64,000 nt of DNA from Natrinema longum (GTDB lineage Archaea; Halobacteriota; Halobacteria; Halobacteriales; Natrialbaceae): positions 682,001 to 746,000 of the forward strand of contig NZ_CP071463.1 in the NCBI RefSeq assembly GCF_017352095.1. Reading direction: 5' to 3'. Each line of letters starts with the position of its first letter. The stretch's first letter is position 1. The notes under the pieces were generated by a model, which did no database searches, was not told the DNA's origin, and saw only the letters and a program-made list of their open reading frames with translations. A program made the position numbers and the translations under genes. Positions 25,703 to 34,187 of the stretch are shown piece by piece.

Positions 25703-27747
25703 ACGAACCACCCTCCGAGAGCGCCCAGAAGCAACAGTAAGCCGATGAACCCGGCCACCAGCAACGCCGCGTAGTTAGTCACGATACCAGTCTGTAGCCG
25801 CTTTATCCAACTGCTGCCGAACAGACTCGCCGTCGACGTGCCGTTGACGACGCCGTCGATGACGGTCTGATCGAACCGATCGGCCGCCCGCGCCAGCGGC
25901 AGCGTCAGGCCCTCCGCGAGCCAGACCTGGTACTCGTCCTGATAGTAGTTGTGCTTCAGGACGCGGTACGCGCCGCCGAGTTTCGCCGTGTGACGGGACG
26001 GTTCGGGCACGTTGTAGAGCGTGTGCGCCGTGACCGCGCCGGCCAGCGCGAGCCCGAGCGATAGCCCCGCGCCCAGCAGCATCGTCGTCGTCTCCGAGCC
26101 GATATAGCCCTCTTCGAAGGCCACCGTCTCGTGGTAGGCGTGGTAGGTCAGCCCCTCGACGGCACCGTACTCGCCGTCGAGCCAGAACTCGAGGAACGTG
26201 ATGTCGACCCCCGCGAGCTTCGCGATCGGAGCCATGTTCACGAGGCCGGCGACGGCGGCGAGAGTCCCGAGCGCGAGCAGCGGAACCTTGACGGCCCAGC
26301 CGACCGGATGGGGATCGGCGGCCGTCTCGGTCCGGGGTTCGCCGTGGAAGGTCAGGAAGACCATCCGGAACGTGTAGAAGCCGGTGAAGAACACGGCGAG
26401 CAGCCCCATCGCGTAGGCTGCGAGGATGACCGGCTGCTCCAGTCCGACTGCGAGTGCGTCGAACAGCACCTCGTCTTTCGACCAGAAGCCCGAGAAGGGG
26501 ACGATCCCCGCCAAGGCGAGCGCGCCGGCGAGGAAGGTGTAGTAGACGACGGGTGCCTTGTCCTTCAGGCCGCCCATCTCCCACATGTCCTGTTCGTGGT
26601 GCATGAGGATGATGACGGCACCGGCACCGAGGAACAGGAGGGCCTTGAAGAAGGCGTGGTTCATCAGGTGGAAGACGCCGGCGACGTAGCCGCCGACGCC
26701 CAGCCCGAGCATCATGTAGCCGTACTGGCTGATCGTCGAGTACGCCAGCACCTGTTTGATGTCGTCTTTGACGACGGCCATGGTCGCGGCGAACAGGGCG
26801 GTGAAGCCGCCGACGAAGGCGATGATCGCCAGCGCGGTCGGACTCAACGCGTAGTAGCCGAACATCCGGGCGACCAGGTAGACCCCGGCCGCGACCATCG
26901 TCGCCGCGTGAATGAGCGCGGAGACGGTGGTCGGACCCTCCATGGCGTCGGGCAGCCAGGTGTGGAAGGGGAACTGCGCGGACTTGCCGAGCACCCCGCC
27001 CAGCACGAGCAGTCCGGTGATCGTCACCCAGGTCTCGGCGTCGAAGCCGAACAGTGCCGTGCCGTCGTCGATCGCCGTCTCGGCTGCGGTGACGAACGAC
27101 TCCTCGCCGGCGAAGCCGACCGTGCCGAACGTCGCCGCGATGGCGACGACCCCGATCAGGAAGAAGTAGTCACCGAAGCGGGTGACCAGGAACGCCTTCT
27201 TCGCGGCCGAGGGGGCCGATTCCGTGCGGAACCAGAACCCGATCAGCAGGTATGAACAGAGGCCGACGAGTTCGAAGAACATGAACGCCATCAGCAGGTT
27301 GTCCGCGAAGACGAACGCGAGCATGCTGAACGTAAAGAGGCCGAGTTCGGCGTAGTACCGCGGCAGCCCGGTCTCTCCCTCGGCGTTCATGTAGCCGAGA
27401 CTGAAGACGTGGACGAGCAAGGCGACGAGCGAGACGATCACCAGCATGAGCGCCGAGAGCGGATCGATCAGGATCCCAAAGGAGAACGCGATCGTCTCGA
27501 CCCCGGTGGCGCTCTCGGCCGCGCCGGCCGTCCACTCGTAGAGCGTCGTGTGATGGACGTCGCCGCCCGCGACGGCCGCGAACATAACCAGCGAAACCAC
27601 GAGCGACCCTCCCGTCGCGAGGATACCCGGGATCGCGCCCTTTTTCGGCAGGTGTTTCCCGAAGAGGAGCGCGACTACGAAGGCCACGAGCGGGAACACT
27701 GCGATCGCCGGTGCGAATCCGAACGGTCCTGTTGCTGTTGCTGCCAT
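25699..27747 (-). CDS. nuoL: Complex I subunit NuoL
   Basis: Largest membrane subunit, 682 residues, with the distal antiporter module and the C-terminal lateral helix. Motifs: FMFFELVGLCSYLLIGFWF, KKAFLVTRFGDYFFLIGV, and SAQFPFHTWLPDAMEGPTTV with HAATMVAAGVYLV. About 16 membrane helices. Normal length (E. coli 613; haloarchaeal longer). It starts one base after the nuoK stop region, inside the operon. Sure identification. Confidence 0.96.
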   Translation of the reverse strand: MAATATGPFGFAPAIAVFPLVAFVVALLFGKHLPKKGAIPGILATGGSLVVSLVMFAAVAGGDVHHTTLYEWTAGAAESATGVETIAFSFGILIDPLSALMLVIVSLVALLVHVFSLGYMNAEGETGLPRYYAELGLFTFSMLAFVFADNLLMAFMFFELVGLCSYLLIGFWFRTESAPSAAKKAFLVTRFGDYFFLIGVVAIAATFGTVGFAGEESFVTAAETAIDDGTALFGFDAETWVTITGLLVLGGVLGKSAQFPFHTWLPDAMEGPTTVSALIHAATMVAAGVYLVARMFGYYALSPTALAIIAFVGGFTALFAATMAVVKDDIKQVLAYSTISQYGYMMLGLGVGGYVAGVFHLMNHAFFKALLFLGAGAVIILMHHEQDMWEMGGLKDKAPVVYYTFLAGALALAGIVPFSGFWSKDEVLFDALAVGLEQPVILAAYAMGLLAVFFTGFYTFRMVFLTFHGEPRTETAADPHPVGWAVKVPLLALGTLAAVAGLVNMAPIAKLAGVDITFLEFWLDGEYGAVEGLTYHAYHETVAFEEGYIGSETTTMLLGAGLSLGLALAGAVTAHTLYNVPEPSRHTAKLGGAYRVLKHNYYQDEYQVWLAEGLTLPLARAADRFDQTVIDGVVNGTSTASLFGSSWIKRLQTGIVTNYAALLVAGFIGLLLLLGALGGWFV

Positions 27748-27748
27748 C

Positions 27749-28054
27749 TTACCACCTCATCGTCCTTGGAACCGTGACGTCGACATCACGGAAGTTACGG
27801 TACAACACCAGGATGATCCCGAGTCCGACGGCGACCTCGGCGGCAGCCAGCGCCATCGTAAACAGCGCGAACAGCTGGCCGGTGAGGTTGCCGTGATAGA
27901 ACGCGAACGCGATCAGATTGATATTCGCGGCGTTCAACATGAGTTCGACGGACATCAGGAACAACAGTGCGTTGCGACGCGTCAGCACCCCGAACAGGCC
28001 GATACAGAACACGGCCATCGACAACAGTACGTAGTACTGTACGTCGACGGTCAT
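27749..28054 (-). CDS. nuoK: Complex I subunit NuoK
   Basis: A 101-residue three-helix subunit. The membrane Glu residues of the proton path are in FLMSVELMLNAANINLIAF and AAEVAVGLGIILVLYRNF, both conserved in NuoK/ND4L. Its ATG overlaps the stop of the second nuoJ gene by four bases, and nuoL follows directly. Length equals the family's usual 100 aa. Sure identification. Confidence 0.95.
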   Translation of the reverse strand: MTVDVQYYVLLSMAVFCIGLFGVLTRRNALLFLMSVELMLNAANINLIAFAFYHGNLTGQLFALFTMALAAAEVAVGLGIILVLYRNFRDVDVTVPRTMRW

Positions 28055-28488
28055 CGGCTCTCACCCCCGGTTTCGGTCGAACCGCTGTCCGACCGAGAAC
28101 CGCCGTCGGCGACGGCCGGCGTTGCATCCTCACCGCCACTCGAGGCCTCGCCGGCGCTCGAGAGTGCGGAGACGGGCTCGCCGCCCTCCTCGCGTTTCGC
28201 GAGGACGAGCGAGGCGTCGAGTGCGGCGTCGAGTGCGACGGCGACGAGCAAGACGGCGGCGAGGAACGGTTCGGTGCCGCCGATCGTCTGCAACTCGTCG
28301 AAGCCAAACAGGGCGTACCCGAGTTCGGCCGTGATCGAGACGTTCTCGGGGAAGCCAGCCCCCGCAGCCTGGGTCATCGGCTCGAACGTCGTGTTCAGGG
28401 TGATAAGCGCCATCACCGCGAACAGACCGACGGCGAGTAGTCCCGGGACCAGCGTCTTGCCGAGTCGGAGTTTCGGACCGGTCGTCAT
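28051..28488 (-). CDS. Complex I subunit NuoJ, C-terminal part (NuoJ2)
   Basis: A 145-residue protein with two membrane helices (GLLAVGLFAVMALITLNTTF and FLAAVLLVAVALDAALDASL), followed by an acidic Ser/Gly/Glu-rich tail. In haloarchaea NuoJ is encoded by two consecutive genes; this is the second half of the ND6-like subunit. Start overlaps the nuoJ1 stop (ATGA). The soluble tail of about 45 residues (EEGGEPVSALSSAGEASSGG and on) is a haloarchaeal addition of unknown role. Confidence 0.88.
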   Translation of the reverse strand: MTTGPKLRLGKTLVPGLLAVGLFAVMALITLNTTFEPMTQAAGAGFPENVSITAELGYALFGFDELQTIGGTEPFLAAVLLVAVALDAALDASLVLAKREEGGEPVSALSSAGEASSGGEDATPAVADGGSRSDSGSTETGGESR

Positions 28489-28760
28489 GCCTGTACCACC
28501 TCTGTGTCAGCGTCGGTGTCGTCGCGCTGGGTCAACATGACGGCGAACGTGATGAGGACGAGGACCCCGCCGACGTAGACGAGGACCTGCATCATGGCGA
28601 CGAACTCCGCCGCCAGCATCACGTAGTGGACCGCCACGCTGAGCAGCGCCACGCCCAGCAGGAGCGCCGAATGCCACGGGTCCTGCATGAGCACGACACC
28701 CATCGCGCTGGCCAGCGTCACGAGGGCAAACAGCGCGAACGCGATCAGCTCGTAGTTCAT
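28485..28760 (-). CDS. Complex I subunit NuoJ, N-terminal part (NuoJ1)
   Basis: A 91-residue protein with three membrane helices, corresponding to the first half of NuoJ/ND6: MNYELIAFALFALVTLASAM, HSALLLGVALLSVAVHYVML, and VYVGGVLVLITFAVMLTQR. The VYVGGVLVLITFAVML stretch is the conserved pi-bulge helix of ND6. A split nuoJ is normal in haloarchaea, not a frameshift, since both halves start with ATG and overlap by four bases. Confidence 0.9.
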   Translation of the reverse strand: MNYELIAFALFALVTLASAMGVVLMQDPWHSALLLGVALLSVAVHYVMLAAEFVAMMQVLVYVGGVLVLITFAVMLTQRDDTDADTEVVQA

Positions 28761-28799
28761 GGTTGTTAGTAGTGCCCGTTTGCGGGACGGGCGGACCCG

Positions 28800-29261
28800 T
28801 TACTGATAGTCGACCTCTCCCTCGCCTTCACCGACCCACGCGTCCCGATCGGGTTCGCGGGCGGCGAGCGGGTCGATGTCCTTGTACCACGGAACGGCTT
28901 TCAGCTGTTCTTTGTTGTAGACGAAGTCGTGTTTCGTGTCCGCAGTGAACTCGAAGTTCTCCGTGAGGAGGATGGCGTCGACGGGACAGACTTCCTCGCA
29001 GAGCCGGCAGTAGATACACTGCCCGATGTGGAGGTTGTACTGTTCGCCCTGTCGTTGGTCGTTCGTGACGATCTGGATCGTGTCGTTCGGACAGACGTTC
29101 TCGCACTGACGACACCAGATGCACCGCTCCTGACTGAACTTGTGGACGCCCCTGAACCGGGGCGAGACGTCCGGTGCGGTCTCGGGGTACTCCACCGTGA
29201 AGGTGGAGCCGTCCAGTGCGTGCTTCATCGTCGTTGCCATCGATTTGAGTATCCCGATCAT
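28800..29261 (-). CDS. nuoI: Complex I subunit NuoI
   Basis: A 153-residue peripheral subunit with two 4Fe-4S clusters of the ferredoxin type: CIWCRQCENVCP and CIYCRLCEEVCP. They pass electrons from the entry module to NuoB (cluster N2). The start at 29261 (MIGILKSMATTMKHALDG) overlaps the nuoH stop (ATGA); the longer upstream frame is a shadow of nuoH. Sure identification. Confidence 0.95.
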   Translation of the reverse strand: MIGILKSMATTMKHALDGSTFTVEYPETAPDVSPRFRGVHKFSQERCIWCRQCENVCPNDTIQIVTNDQRQGEQYNLHIGQCIYCRLCEEVCPVDAILLTENFEFTADTKHDFVYNKEQLKAVPWYKDIDPLAAREPDRDAWVGEGEGEVDYQ

Positions 29262-30337
29262 GCTATCAGTCCCACGATTACCGCGGTCAAGACGAGATTG
29301 GCGAAGGCCAACACGAGCAGCCCCTTCCAGCCGATCTCGATCAGTTGGTCGATCCGGACGCGGGGAACCGCCGAGCGCAGCCACTGCGTCGCGAAGAACA
29401 CCGCCCAGATCTTGATGATGAACCAGACGATGCCCGGCAGGACGGGGCCGGCGGGTCCGCCGAGGAAGATCGTCGCGATGATCGCACCGCCGAGGAAGAT
29501 GTGGAGGAACTCCCCGAGATAGATCAACACGAAGTAGACCGAGGAGTACTCGGTCTGGTAGCCAGCGACGATCTCGGTCGGTGCCTCCGGCGTGTCGAAG
29601 GGGTTGCGGCCGACCTCAGCGAAGTTCGCCACCAGAAAGAGGACGAACGCGAAGGGATTGACCAGCGCGTACCACCGCGGAACGTCGATCCCCACGATCG
29701 TCACGAACGTCTCGCCCTGTGCCGCGACGATTTCGCCCATCTGCAGCGTGCCGGCGAAGATCACGACGGACATCCCGGTGACGACCAGCGGGATCTCGTA
29801 GGCGACGTTCTGTGCCACCGCGCGGAGCCCGCCGAGCATCGAGTACTTGTTCGCCGACGCGTAGCCGGCCATCACCAGTCCGAGGCTCGCGATTCCCGAC
29901 ACTGCGAAGACGTAGGCGAGTCCGACTTCGGGGTCCGCGAGTTGGATCCCGTTCCCCATCGGAATGACGGCAAAGCCCAGCAGGGCCGAGGAGACGACGA
30001 CGATCGGCGCGAGATCCCACGCTGGACGATCCGCGTTCTCGGGAACGATCAACTCCTTCGAGAGCATCCGAACGGCGTCGGCGATGATGATCCCGATTCC
30101 GGCGGGACCGATCTGGTTGATCGAGATTCGATCCGTAAAGGAGGCGGTAATCTTTCGCTTCGCCCACGGACCAGCGAGAGCGGTCATCGTGAGCATCAGG
30201 GAGCCGACGAATACCGCCCCGATGAGAGTCGCCAGCAGTTCGCCGGCGAGCCCGAACTGGTCGAGCCCCGTCAGATCCCCCAATCGCTCGGGAAGCAAGA
30301 CGGTATCCTGCAGCGGGACCGACGCCATGCCGGACAT
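29258..30337 (-). CDS. nuoH: Complex I subunit NuoH
   Basis: A 359-residue membrane subunit linking the quinone cavity to the membrane arm, about 8-9 helices. Conserved: GPWAKRKITASFTDRISINQ IGPAG region, the acidic loop AGYQTEYSSVYFVLIYLGEF and VGRNPFDTPEAPTEIV. The start is set at 30337 because this ATG lies just past the nuoCD stop (30339-30341); an extension further up would lie within nuoCD. Sure identification. Confidence 0.95.
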   Translation of the reverse strand: MSGMASVPLQDTVLLPERLGDLTGLDQFGLAGELLATLIGAVFVGSLMLTMTALAGPWAKRKITASFTDRISINQIGPAGIGIIIADAVRMLSKELIVPENADRPAWDLAPIVVVSSALLGFAVIPMGNGIQLADPEVGLAYVFAVSGIASLGLVMAGYASANKYSMLGGLRAVAQNVAYEIPLVVTGMSVVIFAGTLQMGEIVAAQGETFVTIVGIDVPRWYALVNPFAFVLFLVANFAEVGRNPFDTPEAPTEIVAGYQTEYSSVYFVLIYLGEFLHIFLGGAIIATIFLGGPAGPVLPGIVWFIIKIWAVFFATQWLRSAVPRVRIDQLIEIGWKGLLVLAFANLVLTAVIVGLIA

Positions 30338-30338
30338 C

Positions 30339-32000
30339 TTACCGGTCCACCTCCCCGAGCACGATATCGAGGCTGCCAAGCGACGCGATCAGGTCCGGGA
30401 TGTACTCCCCTTCGGACATTTCGGGCAGCGCCGAGAGGTTGTGGAAACACGGACTCCGGATCTTGAACCGACCCGGCTTGTCCGTCCCGTCCGAGCGCAT
30501 GTAAATCCCGAGTTCGCCCTTCGCGGCCTCGACGGCGCGGTAAATCTCCGTGTCCGCGTCCGGCTTGAGCGTCCGTGGCACGTTGCTCTGGACCGTCCGC
30601 TCGTCTTCGGGCCAGTCCTCGAGCAAGTCGACACACTGCTCGATGATCTTCGCGGACTCCTCGACCTCCTGCATGCGCACGAGGACGCGGGAGTAGTTGT
30701 CGCAGCCGTCTTCGGTGACGACGTCCCACTCGAGGTTCTCGTAGTAGCCGTAGGGGTCGTCCCGACGGAGGTCGTAATCGATGCCCGAGCCCCGGGCCAC
30801 GGGCCCGGTACAGCCGTACTGTTTGGCCACCTCGGGCTCGAGAATCCCGGTGTCGTGACACCGGATCTGGAAGATCTCGTTGCCGGTCAGCAGATCGTTG
30901 TACTCGTCGACCTTCGCGGGGAGCCCGTCGAGGAAGTCTCGCGTCTTCTCGAAGAACTCCTCGCGGGGTTCGGGCAGGTCCCAGGCGACCCCACCGAGCC
31001 GGAAGTAGTTGAACATGAGCCGCTGGCCGGTCAGGTCCTCCAGGATGTCCTGGACGACCTCGCGGTCGCGCATGCCATACTGGAAGATGGCGGTAAAGTC
31101 GCCGTAGACGTCCAGCGCGAAGGTGGCAAGCGCGAGCATGTGGGAGGCGATCCGGCAGAGCTCGGCCCCCATCGTTCGAATGACCTGCGCGTAGTCGGGG
31201 ACCTCGATGTCGGCGAGATCCTCCGCCGTCCGCGCGTATGCCCACTCGTTGAGCAGGCCGGCGGAGACGTAGTCCCAGCGGTCCGGGTACGGCATGATCT
31301 GGTGGCGGTAGGTCCCGTTCTGGCACATCTGCTCTTCACAGCGGTGCAGATAGCCGATGTCGGGGTCGACGTCGACGACCGTCTCGCCGTCCAGCACCGT
31401 CTCGATGTGGAGCACGCCGTGGGTCGCCGGGTGGTGCGGACCGATATTGAGGAACATCGTGTCCGACTCGTCGTCGTGGTGGTCCGGTTGGACCGGATTG
31501 GCGTGCTCCGAGAGAGTCACGAGCTGTGGTTTCTCCTGGTCGTAGCCCCGCGAGAGCGGATGGCCCTGCCAGGTCTCGGGCAGGAGGATCCGACGCGGAT
31601 CGGGGTGGCCCTCGTAGTCGATGCCGACGAGGTCGAAGGCTTCCCGCTCGTGCCAGTCGGCGGTTCGAAAGACCGGTTCGGCGGTCTGGCTGACCGGGTT
31701 ATCGGTGGTCGTCGGGACGACGATCGAGACCTCCTGGGTCGGATCGGCGTACTTTCGGAGGTGGTAGATCGATTCGTACCGGTCGGCGTACTCCTGTGCG
31801 GTGAGGTTGGCGAGGTGATCGAACCCCGCCTCGTCTTGCAGGTCCGTGAGGACGCTCTGGACGTCGTCCGGCCGGATCACGAATCCCGGTGCGTTCAGGT
31901 GATCGTCGCGTGCGAGCGCGCGATCACCGATCAGGGCCGCGAGGTCGTCTTCCGACACTTCGACCGGTGGCTGCTGTCCTCGCTCGAGTCCCGTGCTCAT
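30339..32000 (-). CDS. nuoCD: Complex I fused subunit NuoCD
   Basis: A 553-residue fusion. Residues about 1-180 are NuoC (30-kDa: HLRKYADPTQEVSIVV, WHEREAFDLVGIDYEGHPDP). Residues about 190-553 are NuoD (49-kDa: NIGPHHPATHGVLHIE with the quinone-site His, DIGYLHRCEEQM, and C-terminal DLIASLGSLDIVLGEVDR). The fusion is normal in haloarchaea and E. coli. ATGA overlap with nuoB. Sure identification. Confidence 0.96.
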   Translation of the reverse strand: MSTGLERGQQPPVEVSEDDLAALIGDRALARDDHLNAPGFVIRPDDVQSVLTDLQDEAGFDHLANLTAQEYADRYESIYHLRKYADPTQEVSIVVPTTTDNPVSQTAEPVFRTADWHEREAFDLVGIDYEGHPDPRRILLPETWQGHPLSRGYDQEKPQLVTLSEHANPVQPDHHDDESDTMFLNIGPHHPATHGVLHIETVLDGETVVDVDPDIGYLHRCEEQMCQNGTYRHQIMPYPDRWDYVSAGLLNEWAYARTAEDLADIEVPDYAQVIRTMGAELCRIASHMLALATFALDVYGDFTAIFQYGMRDREVVQDILEDLTGQRLMFNYFRLGGVAWDLPEPREEFFEKTRDFLDGLPAKVDEYNDLLTGNEIFQIRCHDTGILEPEVAKQYGCTGPVARGSGIDYDLRRDDPYGYYENLEWDVVTEDGCDNYSRVLVRMQEVEESAKIIEQCVDLLEDWPEDERTVQSNVPRTLKPDADTEIYRAVEAAKGELGIYMRSDGTDKPGRFKIRSPCFHNLSALPEMSEGEYIPDLIASLGSLDIVLGEVDR

Positions 32001-32704
32001 GGCGAATCAGCCCAGTTGTATCGCATGACGAGGTCGTCTTCGTCGATCTCGCTCGCCAGTTTCTGGACGAGTTCGTCCTCCGGCAGGTCGCCGAACTCCT
32101 CGAGTTCGTAGGGCTTGACGACGACGGGGGTCGACTCGCCGTTGCGGATCCGCTCCTGGAGTTTGACGATGCCGTAGACGAGCGCTTCCGGTCGCGGTGG
32201 GCAGCCGGGAACGTGGATGTCGATGGGGATGATCTCCTCGGCTCCCTTGACGACGTTGTACCCTTCCTGGAAGGGGCCGCCCGAAATCGTACACGAGCCC
32301 ATGCCGACGACGAACTTGGGTTCGGGCATCTGGTCGTAGACCCGCTTCATGCGGGGGCCGAACTTCGAAACGATCGTCCCGGGGACGATCATCACGTCGG
32401 CCTGTCGGGGCGAGGCGCGGGGAACACCGGCCCCGAAGCGGTCGAGGTCGTGTTTGATCGCGTACGTGTGCATCATCTCGATGCTGCAACACGCGATCCC
32501 GAACTGGAGCATGAACATCGAGTTGCCCCGCACCCAGTTCATGAATTTGTCGAACTTCGTGAGGATGAACGGGGTCGACCCGAAGGCCTCGCGGAGCTTG
32601 GAGTTGAAGCGGTCGTCGGCACCCTCGCCGATCCGCGAGTCGCGGGTGTCCGTCGACGGTGCGGTGCTGTCGTAGATTTGCTTGCGTGGTTGTTCGCTAC
32701 TCAT
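31997..32704 (-). CDS. nuoB: Complex I subunit NuoB
   Basis: A 235-residue subunit holding terminal cluster N2. The four Cys ligands lie in FGIACCSIEMM (two adjacent Cys), GMGSCTISGGPF and VPGCPPRPEAL. The N-terminal 40 residues and the acidic C-terminal 45 residues are haloarchaeal extensions. Overlaps nuoA and nuoCD by four bases each. Sure identification. Confidence 0.96.
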   Translation of the reverse strand: MSSEQPRKQIYDSTAPSTDTRDSRIGEGADDRFNSKLREAFGSTPFILTKFDKFMNWVRGNSMFMLQFGIACCSIEMMHTYAIKHDLDRFGAGVPRASPRQADVMIVPGTIVSKFGPRMKRVYDQMPEPKFVVGMGSCTISGGPFQEGYNVVKGAEEIIPIDIHVPGCPPRPEALVYGIVKLQERIRNGESTPVVVKPYELEEFGDLPEDELVQKLASEIDEDDLVMRYNWADSP

Positions 32705-33105
32705 GATCTGTCAGTTTCCAGCTGGCGGGGTGTCTGTGCCCACTGTACTGCACCCGTGCGCCACGCCCACGCGAGTCCGACGAGCAGGATGGCGACGAAC
32801 AACAGCATCGGCCCGAGCGCACGGACGAGTGGAATATCCGCCGCGAGCGCATCCTGATAGGCGACCGCCCACGGGAACAGGAGGACGGTCTCGATATCGA
32901 AGACGACGAACAGCAGCGCAACCATGTAGTACTGGATATTGAACCGGATGCGCGTTCCGCCGGTCGGAATCTCGCCACTCTCGTAGGTGGCTCGTTTGCT
33001 CGTTTCGGGCACGGTGGGCCGCAGGAGATACGATACCGACATCATCCCGACCGGTATCAGTACCCCGACGAGCGCCAGCGCCCCGATGGCGATCCAATCA
33101 TTCAT
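32701..33105 (-). CDS. nuoA: Complex I subunit NuoA (first gene of operon)
   Basis: A 134-residue three-helix subunit. Hallmarks: YESGEIPTGGTRIRFNIQYY and FVVFDIETVLLFPWAVAY, with the acidic membrane residues of the family. The ATG at 33105 gives MNDWIAIGALALVGVLIPVG. A TATA-like CCTTATGTG lies about 30-40 nt upstream, so transcription of the whole nuoA-N operon probably begins here. Sure identification. Confidence 0.94.
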   Translation of the reverse strand: MNDWIAIGALALVGVLIPVGMMSVSYLLRPTVPETSKRATYESGEIPTGGTRIRFNIQYYMVALLFVVFDIETVLLFPWAVAYQDALAADIPLVRALGPMLLFVAILLVGLAWAWRTGAVQWAQTPRQLETDRS

Positions 33106-33477
33106 CTCGGTAACGTTCGAGGCTTCAGACCGCACGCACATAAGGGTTGATTCTTCGTTTTTCGGGGAAACACGGGCCGAGAAGGGAGTTCAGCCCGAGT
33201 GGACCCTCGTGAATAATCACCGTATACTATTTGTAAGAGTGCAACCCCTGAACGAATCGGTAAGACGGTGTTACGCGACGCCGAGATACGCCGACAACCG
33301 CCGTTCGAGCCGCGTATTGTCCTGCGACGGATCTAGTAGTCACTGAACGTCAATGCACACCTCATCGTACGACGACGTTGCGATGAGTGTGTCGATCGTT
33401 TCAGTGGCTACTATAGGGTCGAGCGATCGAGCGTGGGCTGACCGGCGATCGATCGTCCGTTCGGCGCGAACCTCGGG
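33106..33477. other. Intergenic region nuoA / purE
   Basis: This 372-nt region has no convincing gene. It carries the nuo operon promoter next to nuoA (A/T-rich cttcgtttttcgggg around 33152-33168), and the palindromic repeat copy 2 at 33333-33416. The purE stop lies at its other end, so purE reads toward nuo in the same direction only after passing through its own 3-prime side. Confidence 0.5.
33333..33416 (-). repeat. 84-bp palindromic repeat, copy 2
   Basis: On the minus strand it reads CTATAGTAGCCACTGAAACG, then the inner stem CTCATCG/CGATGAG, and ends TTCAGTGACTACTAG. Arms TAGTAGCCACTGAA and TTCAGTGACTACTA form the outer inverted repeat. It sits downstream of purE and upstream of nuoA. 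It matches copy 1 along its whole length. Confidence 0.8.
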
Positions 33478-34113
33478 CTACTCGCGGTTCCGGAACGACG
33501 GAGTCCCGCCATCGTGGAGGTCTCGAGAAACGGTTCCGACGCCCTCGCGCAGGTCCTCGTGATAATCGACCAGTCGCGCCCGGATCTCGTCGTGTTGTCG
33601 CGCGAGGATCTGGGCGGCCGACAGCGCGGCGTTGAACGACTTGCCGGCATCGACCGCGACCATCGGTGCACCGGTCGGCATGCCGATGACGCTGTCGACG
33701 GATTTCTCCTGGACGGGGACGCCGATGACCGGCAGTGGGTACGCGATCGACGCGGTCATGTTCGGGAGGTCAGCGGACTTGCCGCCCGCCCCGGCGACGA
33801 GTACCTCGAGACCGCGCTCCTCGGCCGTCTCGGCGTAAGCCGTCATTAAGTCGGGCGTTCGGTGGGCAGAGGTCACGTAGGTCTCGAAGGTGAACCGCTC
33901 GTCGGGTGGACTCTCGAAGTCCGTTTGCTCGGCGAAGCCCAGTTCCTCGACGAAGGCGTCGTAGGCACCGGGGCGTTTGCCGCCGGTCATCATCGTCTCG
34001 AGGTCGGAGTCGCTGCCCATCACGATGCCGACGTCGGGCGTTTCCTCGGACGGACGGTCCTGCGTCGCTTCGTCGTGCAGGCGGTCGATCAGTTCGGTGA
34101 TGCTGTCGCTCAT
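33478..34113 (-). CDS. purE: N5-carboxyaminoimidazole ribonucleotide mutase PurE
   Basis: Purine biosynthesis enzyme, moving the carboxyl group from N5-CAIR to CAIR. The 211-residue protein has GIVMGSDSDLETM, then TSAHRTPDLM with the active-site His, AGAGGKSADLPNMTAS and MPTGAPMVAVD. It is longer than bacterial PurE (about 165 aa) because of an N-terminal acidic helix, an insert (about 45-70) and a C-terminal extension, as in other haloarchaea. Follows purK by 74 nt, likely one operon. Confidence 0.95.
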   Translation of the reverse strand: MSDSITELIDRLHDEATQDRPSEETPDVGIVMGSDSDLETMMTGGKRPGAYDAFVEELGFAEQTDFESPPDERFTFETYVTSAHRTPDLMTAYAETAEERGLEVLVAGAGGKSADLPNMTASIAYPLPVIGVPVQEKSVDSVIGMPTGAPMVAVDAGKSFNAALSAAQILARQHDEIRARLVDYHEDLREGVGTVSRDLHDGGTPSFRNRE

Positions 34114-34187
34114 AGGTGGTGGTGGTCGGGCGACCGACTTGAAACGGTGGCAAACGAGGCGAGCGACTGGCGAACTCGCGGCCGACG

